Part shown: positions 1 to 11,959 of the stretch, piece by piece
Numbering within the stretch: the first letter of the stretch is position 1
How the letters are laid out: each line of letters starts with the position of its first letter
Origin: Zychaea mexicana
Lineage: Eukaryota; Mucoromycota; Mucoromycetes; Mucorales; Lichtheimiaceae
DNA: 64,000 nt
Assembly (NCBI RefSeq): GCF_025766255.1
Contig: NW_026516711.1
Coordinates: 1 to 64,000, forward strand
Reading direction: 5' to 3'
Notes under the pieces: generated by a model
The model's input: only the letters and a program-made list of their open reading frames with translations
What the model was told of the DNA's origin: nothing
Database searches by the model: none
Position numbers and translations under genes: made by a program

Positions 1-1330
1 CGAGGCTGTTTCCAAGCTTAAATCCAGGCTTCCTGAAGTTCTCAAGGCTGCCAGCAAGTCACCAGAGGAACCCGAACCTTACACGCTTTGGGGCATTGCC
101 CTCGATAAGGATTTTTCCGATGAAAAGCTAAACGTTCTTTTGGTCAAGTTCTTGCGCGCTAGGTAGGTCTTTACTCGCATTTACACTATCAAATATGGAT
201 TTTGCATTGCAAAATTTACGTCTAACTGTTATGATGTATAAAGAGATTTGAACCTGGATTTGGCGAGCAAAATGTTGAGTGACAGCATAGCTTGGCGAAA
301 GGAATTCAAGGCAGACAGTATCTTGGACGAAGAGTTTGATGAGTCTGTCTTTGGCGGTGTCGGGTACATTCACAAGACTGATAAAGAAGGCCGTCCTGTT
401 TGCTACAACTTCTACGGTGAATTGGACCAGGAAGCCGTTTTTGGCGATTTGCAAAAGTATATGTCGTTTTAAGTTCTAATGCCTCAACATGCTGAATAAC
501 AAACCATGAGCTTATGTGTATATAATTTCTTGATCAACCTCAAGGTTCATCCGTTGGAGAGTTCAGCTTATGGAAAAGGGTGTCAAACTTGTCGACTTTG
601 TTAATGTGGATACCATGGTCCAGATTCACGATTACAAGGGCGTTTCTATGTTTGGTCGTACGGCTAATTCCAAACAGGCCACAAAGGAGATTATCAAAAT
701 CATGCAGGACAACTATCCTAAATTTTTGGTAACTATAATTTTCCTTGGGACGAATCTTTGAAGAGAAAAAGCAGTGAAGCCTTTTCTGGTCGATGATGAC
801 ATTTTGCTGTGTTTGGGCCAGATTCTAATATTTCATCATTAGTCAACCAAATTCTTTGTCAACATACCCTGGTGGGGCAGGTACGAAAATACATGCTAAG
901 CTTATTCGTTTAAACCATATTTTAACTGTTTGTACCTGGTAAATAGCAAAATCTTCAAGCTAATTCGCCCACTGTTGCCAGAAGCTACTGTTATGTTAGT
1001 CAATGCTAGGTACAGCGGTATGACACTATATATAGATTTCAATGCAAATGGGCTTTTACTTCCGTACCCAGCAGCAATCTACTATGCACCTGTACCTATT
1101 GGAAATCGAGAACATTACATATTAACACTTCTGCATTCAGTCACCGATACACATCATTACCAATTTCTGTAATGAATTTAAGGAAAAGTGATGATCAGGT
1201 AATATAGAGATTGCTTGTTTATGGAAGTCCTATTTTTCTCTTCTTCTAGCTGTCAACTAAGGGCACAATAGAGTACAACACATCAATTAGTAGTAGCGAT
1301 GATGAAGGTAGGCATGATGATGATGATTAA
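1..1330 (+). CDS. Sec14-like (CRAL-TRIO) phosphatidylinositol-transfer protein, 5' partial
   Basis: This is the 3' part of a lipid-transfer protein of the Sec14 superfamily, probably Sfh5-like; the start lies left of the window. Proposed exons are 1-162, 244-456, 545-728, 843-880, 947-994, 1183-1198 and 1250-1330, all GT-AG with phases that agree. The visible protein has the CRAL-TRIO-N helices (LVKFLRARDLNLDLASKML), then the lipid-binding domain (GRPVCYNFYGELD, LVDFVNVDTMVQIHDYKGVS, then FFVNIPWWGSKIFKLIRPLLPEAT). Family members shuttle phosphatidylinositol between membranes and work in the cytosol at ER or plasma-membrane contact sites. The last two exons, one of only 16 nt, are the weakest: they end in an acidic Asp/Ser tail instead of the usual helix with a YGG-type motif. 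The family is secure; the exact member and the C-terminus are not. Confidence 0.82.
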
Positions 1331-2377
1331 GATGGTGTATGGACCTTTGCGTTTTGTTTATTGTATTCAGTTTTGATCATGATACTTTTGCATATCACAA
1401 AATATCTTTCTGTTTTGGGCTGCTACCATTGTACCGCAATAGAATGGATTGTTGTGTGACACGTTCAAAAGCACCCTCCTCGATTAGCCTACCAGCAAAT
1501 GCGCAGCATTAACGCATGTTTTAATTCTAGAAGTAACAGCTTATCCATCCCTTTATTTTATTATACAGCTAATTCATTTTATCATATAATATTCGAGACA
1601 AACGTCCGTGCCCTTTGTATCACATAATCCACTTATTATCCGACACATCTTCGAAAGACACATTCTCATTATAGGAACAGCTAGTACGGTTTTGAGTCAC
1701 ATCTTCTTGGAATAGAGAAGCAACGCTGTCAGAATTGTTTTCTGTGCATATGTGCTGAAATGATAGTTGATCCACTCACTGCAAGTTTTTGCTTTAAGTC
1801 AAGATACATTAATTGTAGACTTTTGTTGTTCCACACTGTAAGCGTGTTACACTTGCGAGCACGTAAGCCATCATAAAAACCGTTTCTAAGGCTGCTAAGA
1901 AAAAGCAAAGATGGTGTCATATACATAGAACCCACTGCTTTCGCAATACATATGGCCAAAGAAGTAATATGCAATGTTGAGCTCCCGGTCTCCGCTGCGT
2001 GTAAATTTTCCCGGCCGTAAGAAAAGTTGCGGCAAGAACTCTTTTATATTTTCAAGAAACAACGCAGATCTCGCTGTACTTTATGCTATCTGCTCAAGAT
2101 TTCAAACACCAGAACGCTATCAATGTCTTTGCGGGCCATCATCGTAAACACTACGGCCAAGAAACCGTAAGCTTTTCTTCAAACAGCAACAAGTTTGAAA
2201 GGAGGACGGAGGGGATGGGGGAACGATCGATCAGTTTATCAAATCTAACTTTCTTTATTTACGTAGCAGGTAGATTGCTTGACGTTCAGTAACGCGTTCC
2301 ATTCTCGATTTCGCTAAAACGAAATGTTCTTTTGTGAATTTTTCTAACAAAAAAAAACCACTCCAAAGCCGCCTACA
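1331..2377. other. Intergenic region, no gene seen
   Basis: About 1 kb between the Sec14-like gene and APC2. It is AT-rich with a few short open frames, the longest on the minus strand at 1729-1974 (81 codons). None shows a recognisable motif or good splice context. It should hold the 3' UTR of the left gene and the APC2 promoter. Confidence 0.5.
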
Positions 2378-5300
2378 ATGGATGATATATTACAAGCGTG
2401 TGAAGGTCCACCACGGTTGTTTACGCGTAAGTTTCATATAGCGTACATTAACACGCTTTACACATAGGCTTTCGAGTAATTAATGCGAGTGGTATGTTCC
2501 TGCAAACAAAAAAAAAGTCCGTGATTCCCCTGTAAAGTCATTGCTGGATACTCAGCTACCCAAGACTTTAGCTCAAGATTATTACGTTGGTACGTTACCA
2601 AGTTGACAAGAGAGTATATGTGCGCATGGATAAGGATGAATGATCAACCTCGATACATTTGCATTTGTTAGCTGTTGCCGTCGCATATCTCAAAGAAAAA
2701 GCAGAGCAACTTATAAGTACCACAGATGTATGTACCCCTTTTCCTTCTTAGTATTTGTCAATTCTAATGAAAATTACTGACTTGTGTGAATATCTTAGGA
2801 GGGATGGGCCCATCTTGTCAAACAATTCTACCAGATATATGACACCATTAGTAAGCCGCTTGATATGACATTGCTCATGTAATACCCACTTTATAAGGTT
2901 TTCATATAATACATGCATGTTATATAGAATAACTGACAGAGACGATTTGGATATGTACAATTACAGGGACAGTCCGCTTTGGTCACCCGAACTGAAATCA
3001 CGCCTTCGACAAGCATGTAGTAAATACTTGTCTGGACTACTTGAATCCATGCCCAATTATATCCGTGCACGACGCACATTTTACATCAACGCTTGCCGAT
3101 TTTTCGAGACCGTCTATGCACATGAACAAATCATGCTTACCGCGCCTGCCTATGAATCGTTCGACGCCTCCGTTTTTTACGCAACACTAGATCAAAACTT
3201 GCCACCGCTCGTTGATGCAGCACGAATGTCGGACGATATGTTACAACAACAAATCGATCATTTATTGATAGAAGATCCACCACAAGCTTTAGATTGGGTT
3301 ATATCACCAGAAGGGGAAGGAGAAGAACGAGGAACATCGACAGTAGGAGCAATTGGGGATGTAGAGACAGCGCAAAAATCCATTGGCGAGTTTAGTCAAC
3401 TTTGTCTACAAGCGAACATGCTAGGCCTGGCGCCACATATTAATGCGTTTGTCTATGATATGGCGAGCGAGCGGTTCCATTTGCCTGAAGACAGTTGGGA
3501 TCAGGTCATCACTGAACATACGTTACGAAAACAGCTGCTCTGGATGCGACTGGTGGTGTTGCCATGGTACTCGCATACACTTCAAGAACTAGATGTACAA
3601 GATGGATCCCAAATACGTAAAGCAAGTCGCGCGGAATGGTACGATTTTTTGCGGGATAAGATTGTCCTGGAGCATACATTGTACAGAGCCTTTTATGAAA
3701 CTCGGTAAGTGTAGAATCAAAGCTTTCGCATATCTTGTTCAATCATTTTAATCAATTACCTATATAACCTCCCCATCATAGCGTCGAACGGATATTTGAC
3801 ATCATTACCGAATACCCTTCATCTAAACCTGTTGTAGAGGATCTCAAGGTAAGTTTATAAATCGTGAAGTATATGCGCGAAGCAAGTCTTTGATGGTGTC
3901 ATCTGTTTGTGATTTTTAAATAGTTTATTGCAGATAAGAACTCTGCCGATAAAGTAACACAGTGGTCAAGCGTACCGAATCGTATAAAAGATGCTGTTTT
4001 AAATGAGTAAGTTATTTCTTTATACTAGTTATGAACTTTTCTCTACTATAAACTAAACTACTACTTAATAGGTTCCGCACTCGACTACTACGAAACGGCA
4101 CATGGGCAGCTGATATTCTTCAACAATATATCCTATGCATTCAATGTCTCAAAGTCATCGATCCAACCTGTTCAATACTTGTTCCAATTATTGAGACAGT
4201 ACGAGACTATTGGAGGTATGGCTATGCAAAACTCTGATCGACCTCAAAATAGCACGGCCGAGCTTAACAAATTTTCGTACTTTTTTCTCCTGCTCTAGCA
4301 CTAAACGAAATGATGTTGTACCAGCTGTCGTGGATATGATTCGGGAAGGGGAAGAATACGGGCTGGATGATGATGAAAACATATATGAGTTTACTGAAGG
4401 TGAAATCGAACAACAAGATAATAACAAAGATGAGCGAGGTATGTGGATTAGCTTATACTCTACTTGCGAGGCCCCGGAAAACTGATAAAAACTCTTTTCA
4501 GAGCAACTTTTAAGGTTACAACAAATGACGCTAGATCCAATGGCTATGCTTATTAGCATCTGTGGCTCGACTACCGAGTTTGTGGAACAATATCAAGACA
4601 AACTTGGCAAGGCACTGATGATGTCTAATAACTATGATACCGATGAAGAGGTATGCCCTTGATTTCTCTTTTAAAAAAGTATACATCTTTGATGTTAACA
4701 ATAACAAACAAATGTTTATAGATGATCAAGTTAGAAATGCTAAAACGACGATTTCCAGATAACACAATGACGAGTTGTGATATCATGATCAAAGATATAG
4801 CGGAAAGCAGGCGGCTTGATCGACAAATACACGAAGATGCGCAAGGAGTTCAGTCTATATTTCATGGCATGATATTATCTCGGCACTACTGGCCTGAGAA
4901 AGGAGAGGACGACGATGACAACGACGATGATGATGAAGATATCGTCATGTACGGGGAAAATCAACAAGAAGGAACAAAAGAAAAGAAACCAGCAACGCTA
5001 CTGGATGATGTGGAACAAACTTTACAGGCATATGTCGATAAGTTTAAACACTACAAAGCGAACCGCAAGTTGCATTGGAAACCGTCACAGGGATCTGTAT
5101 CGATTGAATTGGAGTTCCAGTCTAGAACGGTGGACATGATAGTAGATCCTATTTCAGCCTTAGTCATCTCACTGTTCCAGGGCAAAGGTATAAATAACCT
5201 CAGTACACATTGATATGAAGTGAGAAACTGCCTCTCTAACATGACCTTTTCTCCCCGTTGTCCTATTCTCTCTCTTTACAGGACAACGATACACGGATGA

Positions 5301-5421
5301 AGAAATAGCTAGCAAGATCCAAGTAAATTTGAACAAGGTTATGGGGAGCTTAGAGTATTGGGAAAAGGAAGGGATACTGATGTTATCGAACGATTGTAAA
5401 TACCAACTTGTCGAAGAGTAA
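2378..5421 (+). CDS. APC2: Anaphase-promoting complex subunit 2 (cullin-like scaffold)
   Basis: Apc2 is the cullin-like catalytic core subunit of the APC/C ubiquitin ligase; with the RING protein Apc11 it ubiquitinates securin and mitotic cyclins in the nucleus. Thirteen exons close in frame to 748 residues: 2378-2426, 2468-2491, 2518-2589, 2672-2727, 2799-2878, 2928-3704, 3782-3848, 3924-4006, 4072-4215, 4299-4438, 4502-4650, 4722-5187, 5282-5421. Visible marks are the cullin-repeat helices, a cullin-homology segment (LKRRFPDNTMTSCDIMIKDI, ILSRHYWP, then SVSIELEFQSRTVDMIVDPI), an Asp-rich insertion before it, and a C-terminal winged helix (YTDEEIASKIQVNLNKVMG, then LEYWEKEGILML). Length and order fit fungal Apc2. 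The first five small exons are the least certain part. The gene converges on SSD1 with 299 bp between stop codons. Confidence 0.92.
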
Positions 5422-5720
5422 ATGCATAATCTATATCCACATAGTATAAAGACCAAACGAATCCTATTCTTTAAAGTCTGATCTCTTCCAAGAAAAAAGA
5501 CAACTAACAGTTAAAAAGACAGAAGAGTAATAGATACAAGCATGAAGCAACAGAAAGGAGTGAATTCCAGTAAGTTGGAACTAGTACATGGATGAAAAAC
5601 AGGGATATGTAAATAATAATAAAAAACATGAAGAAAAGAGTGTGTGGGGATAATCTTTTTTGCGTGTGGATGTGTATTTACGAAGTAGAAAAGTAGAAGA
5701 AAAAAAGAGGAGGAGCTTTT
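5422..5720. other. Convergent 3' region between APC2 and SSD1
   Basis: Just under 300 bp between two stop codons, purine-rich on the + strand (AGAAAAGAGTG, AAAAAAGAGGAGGAG), with AATAATAAAAAAC at about 5613-5625 that could serve polyadenylation. No gene is seen. Confidence 0.45.
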
Positions 5721-8700
5721 TTAGGCAAAAGGATTGGCAGCCAACACACGCACAACCGGGGGCGGCTTGATGGTTTCCACAATCACAGCAACCTTGATTC
5801 TGTCAAGTGCTTTAAGAGTTTGGGACGATTGTTCGGTGCTGTAACCTGTGCTATCCGACAATCTTGTACGCAAAACTGATGCTCGTCTACCCACAGGTCG
5901 TCGCACCTCTTGTTCCTGCTGCTTTTGTTCCCCGTCCTTCTTATTGAGCTTGGATGTTGGCACGACAGCAGGTGCAGCTGTAATCTCTTGCTTCATTTCT
6001 TCAATAAGTGCTTCCTCATCCAGCTCGTCCTCGTCTTCCGATTCGTAAGTCTGATGATGGCCTGTGGGTGTGGCTACGCCCTTTTTCCAATACAGTGTCA
6101 ACGCGTTTAATTGTTCGTCAAAGTTGGACCGCCAGACAGGCAAGTGTGCCAAGTGAACCCGTTTCTCAATATTCAAATCGGGCACCAGTACATCGAAGTA
6201 TTGGTCAAACACAGCCACCACGGTAGCGTCGCGAAACACCACAATGCTGTCTGTAGGCGGTTGTTGCTTGGCACACAAGTAACGCGACAGGAATAGCAAG
6301 CTGGTCTGTTCTCGGGTAACACGCGCTGCGTTCTTTTTCACGTTACAGTGCTGTGCTAACTTTTGCACAGTATCGCGATCAAGGTAGAATTGTTTATCTA
6401 ACAAACAAAATAATAGCATATAACGATTAGTGGCCCCGTTCTTTTTTAGAGTTGAGAATTGAGAGAGACAGCAGAATATACCATCGTTGAGAACCGAGTC
6501 AAGTTGACGGTGAACAATAATGTCCGCGTAGCGACGACTGGGTGCCGTGAAATGGGTAAAAAGCGGAACATTAAGCGCGTAATGGGAATATTTCAGGATA
6601 TCAAGAGTGCCAGTGCAATAGTATTTGGGTGAGTTGAATGTCTTGAGCAAAATCGAAGTCACTAGCTTGCGAAGAGGAGCATCGTGGATCGAAGTGATCG
6701 AGTGCTCAATAGTGCTTGCATTGGACACATCCAAGCTGACGCCTAAGTGACGAGCTGCATATGCTTCCAGTTCGCGCTATATATCATATATGTCTGTCAG
6801 CTCCTTTTTTTGCCTTTCATCGCCTTCATCCAAATACAAGGTAGAAGAGAAACTTACAATCTTGCGGTCCACGGGAGGCGGTTGGCGACGACACAATGCT
6901 TGTTCGGGTAAATGGCTGGAGATCTTTTGTGCCACACTAATGTTGGCTTGCAGCAAAAATTCTTTCATGTATGTCGCTGCTGCAGGACGAGTATATGTGG
7001 AGACGTTGGATGGGGCAATCTGATGACCATACTCAAACGTGAATTCCAATTCGTCGCGCATCTGGGTCATTGCGCCGCCTTCCTCCAATCTCATATCACG
7101 CATAGCAGATCCAATCTTGGCGAGCGTGCGGATATCTTGCTCAACACCTTGGCAAAGATCAGAGTTATCGGATACACGCTCAAGAAGCGATTCGCTGTCT
7201 ATGGCCTTCTGTGCGTCTTGATGTGACAACTGGGCATCCGATCTTTCATGTATAAAACGCCGTAGATCAGTCGTCTCTTCTGGCTTATAATATACATATC
7301 ATAATCAACAGAAAATTAAAAACGTACCGGACAACGGTCTTGCCAATCCAAGTATCCAGGATCTTGCCTTTGGAAGTGATGGTCCATACCACCGAAATGG
7401 CCAATCTATAAAGAGAAAAAATGAATAATCGTCGCTTTACATATATCAGCTTATAGTTTTGTACATACCTCTTTTTACCAGGATCCAAGTTCGTCACTTG
7501 ATCAGTGAGCTCACCAGGCAACATGGGCACAAACTTGTGCTGAAGATCCACACGGACGCCACGAGCACGTGCCTCTTTGTCCATGGCTGAATGTGGAACG
7601 ATATAATGCGTCACATCGCTAACATGGACACCTACTTCAAACGTGTCTTCACTCAATTTGCGAACCGAAAATGCATCATCCAGTGCTATATAATATGCAA
7701 TGTGTAAAAAGACAGCATCATTAAGTAATTGATATACAAGCAAACACTTTCTGTCCCGCCCCCAAAAAAGGGTGATTGTAACACAAAAGGTATATACCAT
7801 TGGAACCAGCTGGGTCAATCGTAAACATGCGCTGGTCGGTGTAATCGCGGCGATCCTTTAACTCGGCTGCTGATAGCTCACACGTAGCAGCATTGGCTGG
7901 CAAGCACGACATGACCGCGTCGGAGAACGGTAGTTCAGATACATTGTTGTCAGCAAGAATGGCCATGACCTGCACGTCCAGATCTGTGACCTGACCCAAT
8001 TCTCGCTCGAGATAACCAAACGGATGTAACGACGTGATCGGCCATCGCTTGATCGAGCCCTGAATTTACTTTGAGTGTTAGCAATATCGCCTGTGTGTAA
8101 CGCTAATGGTGTAGTTAATATATTATGCATTACCACGAACAAACGGTTTCTGTAAGCATCATTGTTGTCCACAAAGTCAGCTGGCGCCTGCTCTATTGGG
8201 ATGGCGATCAATGGAACACGCTTATCCGTGGCCTTGAACCAAACAATGCGAGGAGCTTCCTTTTTGGGAGTATCGCCTTCTGCTAACCGGGCTTCTTCGG
8301 CTGCCTTTTCTTCCTGAGCGCGCTTATTGTTGGGTCGCATCAATGTCAGTGTTCTAGACTCCATGTTGTTAGCTTCTTTCCTTGAGAGCCCATGTAGCAT
8401 TAACGGTACTTACCCCGAGAAGTCTTGATTCTGCGCACGTTCCAAAACAGCCACAACCACGCCAGAATACTTTGGCTTGGCCGTATCGATATCATCATCC
8501 CCGCCGAAAATAATCTCATTTTCATCCTCTTCATCCGGCATGCGTGTGCGTGTTTGGCCACCGTTGCGTACCAACTTGGCTTCTTCCTTTTCTTTCTTTT
8601 CACGCAGTACCTTTTCAACATCAGCAAGACGCACTGCAACTACATCACCTTCCAATGCACGGTTACGGTCGCGCGAACCGCACACGTACACATCGGCATC

Positions 8701-10268
8701 CAAATCCTCGCACCATACATAGGCATCGCTTCGGTTACGTTTGTTGACGCGCAAGATGCCACGAACAAGTTGGCGCGAGCGGAACAACGGAGGTAAGGCA
8801 GAGAAGGGCAAGTGCGCAATAAAGAGCGGGCGCCGTTGGTGAGGATTGGCATCATCCTTGGCAAAACTGACGCGCGTAGGTGTGAATGGCACCAAGTTGA
8901 ACGACTGATGGGTGGCGAGCGGAGGTAAAGTGGGTACCGAGCCTATTGAAAATTTTAAAGTTATGATCCCAAACACTCTAAACTCCAACACTCTTCTCAA
9001 AATCAATCCAATCAATCTTTAACGAGTCTTCCACTTACTCGAACGCCAATCATAGTCCAAATTACGCGAGGATCGGCGGCTATGCGAGATCTTCTTGTTG
9101 CTATCCTCCAGCGTCAAGGGCTTGTTGAAGGTGAGACGACGCGCACCCTTACCGGATCCAAACATTTCTGCATTTTCGGACAAGGTTGGTAACTGCTGCA
9201 ACGACGTACGTTTACCGCCGGCTCCAGGAAGAGACGACATATCAAAACTGTTGCCAGACGATTCAGAGTAACGACGGCGACTTGCCGTTCTGATTGGAGC
9301 CACATTCTCTTCATTCAATCCGACATGTCTGGAGGTGGAATGACGTCTCGGCATGCTCATCAACATTTCTTTAATGGAAGGCTCATCGCCGTCATCATCG
9401 TCATCGTCGTCGTAGTCCACTTCTTCTTGTCCTTTCCCTTGCTTTTGATCTACACTGGTGCCTTCGATCTTTGCAAATGTGCCCATCAACTTCGCTTCCG
9501 CTTCAGCCAGCGCAACGTCACGCAAAGCGACAGATGCTTCCAAAGTACTTGTCATGCTACTCGCACGTCGGCTACGTCTGCGCGCACTTTTGTCAATATT
9601 ACGGAGCTCCTGCACTGTATTTTGGACCATGTTCTGCATCGTATCTGGCCCACTGATGCCGTTTCCGAGTGAAAGCCGACGACTGTAACTCGATGTTGAT
9701 GATGATGTGCTACCATTATTGGTAGCACCGCTGATGCTGTTAGAGCGGGCTGTAGCGCCGTTCGTATTCTCCTTGAGCATGACAGGAGGCAGACCTTTTA
9801 AGGTGTTGATCATGTCCTGAAGCGAGTCGACGGTGACCTTTTTGTCCTCGGATTCTTCAGACAGGGGTTGCAATCCGAAACTTTTGCGGGATCCAGAGTT
9901 GGTGAGCATCACGGCCGAGCGCGAGCGTTGATGACCACGTGTAAACGGGCGATCCTTGTTGGGTGGCGCGGTTGATTTTTCGAGGAGTGGGGCATAGGTG
10001 TTAAACGAGCGGCGCTTATCTACGATGCTCGACGACGAGTTGGACGACGAAGGAGGTGGTGCTGCCCGCGGTGGCGATGAAGACGCGCCTTGGGGTGGCG
10101 AAGGCTAATAATAAAAACCACATGTTAGATGTTTGATCTCCTTCCTCTATGCTGTCTTCCTTTCCAACCCACTGGCCTCTCGCTTACCTTGCGTTCGGGA
10201 GGGTCAAAAAGACCTCGAGTACTTTCGGGAGCGGTCTGGTGCTCTAATTGAATAGGGTCGGACTCCAT
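5721..10268 (-). CDS. SSD1: Ssd1-type RNA-binding protein (RNase II-like pseudonuclease)
   Basis: Yeast Ssd1 binds mRNAs for cell-wall proteins, represses their translation under Cbk1/RAM control and takes them to P-bodies. Ten exons on the minus strand close in frame to 1269 residues (yeast Ssd1 is similar in size): 10268-10188, 10104-9039, 8942-8414, 8353-8134, 8059-7798, 7685-7469, 7405-7328, 7242-6858, 6776-6482, 6397-5721. The first ~380 residues are disordered and Ser/Arg-rich, with repeated basic sites before serine (RRSRRASS, RRRYSESS) that would suit an AGC kinase. Cold-shock/OB domains follow (FIAHLPFSALPP; ALEGDVVAVRL), then an RNB domain (IDPAGSNALDDAF; TAPSRRYADIIVHRQLDSVL) and a C-terminal S1-like part. 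One RNB metal-ligand Asp is Ala (SNALDD), in line with Ssd1 being a non-enzymatic RNase II relative. A Dis3L2-type nuclease is the alternative, but the long N-terminus and this loss argue for Ssd1. Confidence 0.93.
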
Positions 10269-10669
10269 CAGCAACAACTTTTTGGGAATGAAGTAATGAG
10301 TTTTTTAAAAAGGACCGAGATGTCAGCTTGTAAAGACGGTGGCGGGTTGGTAGAGGAGGGAAAGACAGAGAGAAAGAGGAAAAGACAGAGAAAGAGAGGA
10401 TAAAAGAGAGCGTAAAGAGGATGGGTTGCGGAAAGAAAGATAGAAAGAAGAGAAAGAGAGTGGGTAAGCAAGTGTGCAAGGCCAATCCTCAAACTGCAAG
10501 CAATCATTCAACTCATTTGCGAGTCTGAATTCCGCATAGAGAGAGGGCATGGTGCTTGTGCGACCTGCTCGTAAATCATCACTCTTCAACCTTTTTTTCT
10601 GTGCTTCAAAAATATCAAGTCAAGAAAATAACCTTTTTTCTTGTTTTCCCCTTTTCGTTCCTGAGTTTA
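10269..10669. promoter_or_regulatory. Divergent SSD1/CCCH-gene promoter with long polypurine tract
   Basis: The two start codons are 401 bp apart on opposite strands, so this stretch must hold both promoters. About 10355-10465 on the + strand is almost pure A/G (AGAGAGAAAGAGGAAAAGACAG and similar), that is, a C/T tract in the SSD1 direction. Fungal promoters often carry CT-rich tracts just upstream of transcription starts. No TATA box was identified. The regulatory role is inferred from position and composition. Confidence 0.45.
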
Positions 10670-11594
10670 ATGTATGCCAACGCCCATTCCACAAAGCGAT
10701 TTCCTACTGCATGTCGCTTCTTTTCTCAGGGCAACTGTCGTGCCGGTGACGAATGCCTGTTTGCTCACATTCTGCCCATCAAAGGCAGTCCAAGCAACCT
10801 CTCGCACGACCTGCTGTTTGGCGACCTAGACCGTGTCGACGCGATTGCCAACCGCAACGACATCTGTCACCATGCCGATAGCGAGGCATCAGCCTCAGAA
10901 CCACTGCACCCACAACCATTGCAACCGCCAGAAACAATACCAGCAACAGCAGAAGCAGAAGCTATGACAATAGCACCAGCATCACTAGTACAGCCACAAC
11001 AGCGAAAGAGCATTAGCACAAGCAGTGAAACGCATTCTATACACAAGGCAATTAGAGATTTAGAACTCGGTCAGCTTGAAAAGAACTACAAACCGTTTTT
11101 CCAACAGCCTAGGTACATATTTAGGCGGTGTCTGGCTCGGGATGTTTACCTGGAATTGCTGTAATAACCAAAAGTCATGACGTCTAGCATCAATTTCAAG
11201 GACGCATATACGGTCTTGAATATAAGCTTACCAATACCGGAAAGTAACGGTGATCCGTCGGAACTGCACCTGCAATTGCTTATCCCATACGACTATCCAC
11301 AGACGCAGTGCACAATACAGATAAAGAATGCGGATATTGCAGCAGGAGTTAAAGGGTACATCATAGATGATAATGGAAGGACAAGAGAAGGCGAGCTACA
11401 AGAGAGTAAACAAGGTAGAAGAGAAAGCGCTGACGACAGATCCCATGCCGTTTTTGTTTTCTCTCAGGTTCATTGAAAAGTCGTTTGAAAAATGTGAATG
11501 GCAGCAGCAACGGCACTTGACACTGCTCCAGCATCTGGACTGGTTGAAATCCAACTTTGCAGTGCTCCACAGTCAAGCCATCACAGGCTCATAG
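10670..11594 (+). CDS. CCCH zinc-finger protein with a RWD-like C-terminal part
   Basis: Three exons (10670-11112, 11188-11355, 11468-11594) close in frame to 245 residues. Near the N-terminus is one CCCH finger, CRFFSQGNCRAGDECLFAH, spacing C-x7-C-x5-C-x3-H, the makorin/RNA-binding type; a linker rich in Pro, Gln and Ala follows. The C-terminal half (LHLQLLIPYDYPQTQCTIQI, then FIEKSFEKCEWQQ) resembles a RWD domain: amphipathic strand, a YP step, then a helix. The family is known for binding RNA or ubiquitin machinery, but I do not recognise a named orthologue. The start is the first ATG giving the finger an upstream run of MYANAHSTKRF; the open frame goes further left without support. The second donor (GGGTAC at 11354-11359) was chosen because it keeps phase. 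The gene is divergent from SSD1. Confidence 0.72.
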
Positions 11595-11959
11595 AGTACA
11601 GCAACCCCTTTATAACTTCTTCATGCACACACACACACACATACACACACACGCATTGCACGCCATTTTCCCATATATCATTCCATGCACACAAACACGC
11701 ATACACTCATATATATCATGCACACACTCATACGCCATCACACTTATTTTTCTTTGATCTTTTCACCCCTCTCGTTCACACACACCACGCCCCTCTTTGC
11801 ACTCGAAACGTATAGAGGACTGGATCTCAAATAAGCACGAAACATCATTGTAATTAGTACAGAATAACTATTTCTCCTTTTTTTTTGTCTATAATACTAT
11901 ATATTTGTATGCTTTGTTCCTCCAACCTAAAGACACCCGAGTGTCTTACAAGACCCTTT
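11595..11959. other. Convergent 3' region with CA-rich sequence
   Basis: The stretch holds a CA microsatellite and scattered CACA/CATA motifs up to about 11800, then an AT-rich part (TTTTTTTTGTCTATAATACTATATAT). Open frames here encode only His/Thr-rich low-complexity peptide and are not genes. Confidence 0.5.
11625..11653 (+). repeat. CA dinucleotide microsatellite
   Basis: An interrupted (CA)n run just after the CCCH gene stop, broken by one AT and ending before GCATTGC. Confidence 0.85.

Noticed and set aside
1729..1974. 81-codon minus-strand open frame between the Sec14-like gene and APC2
   Set aside because: Some protein-like character, but no motif, no splice partners and no promoter context; too weak to call a gene.
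2083..2292. Short open frame on the + strand before APC2
   Set aside because: No motif, and the possible splice joins lead to stops.
11498..11815. His/Thr-rich open frame over the CA repeats
   Set aside because: Product of dinucleotide repeat read-through, overlaps the last exon of the CCCH gene in another frame.
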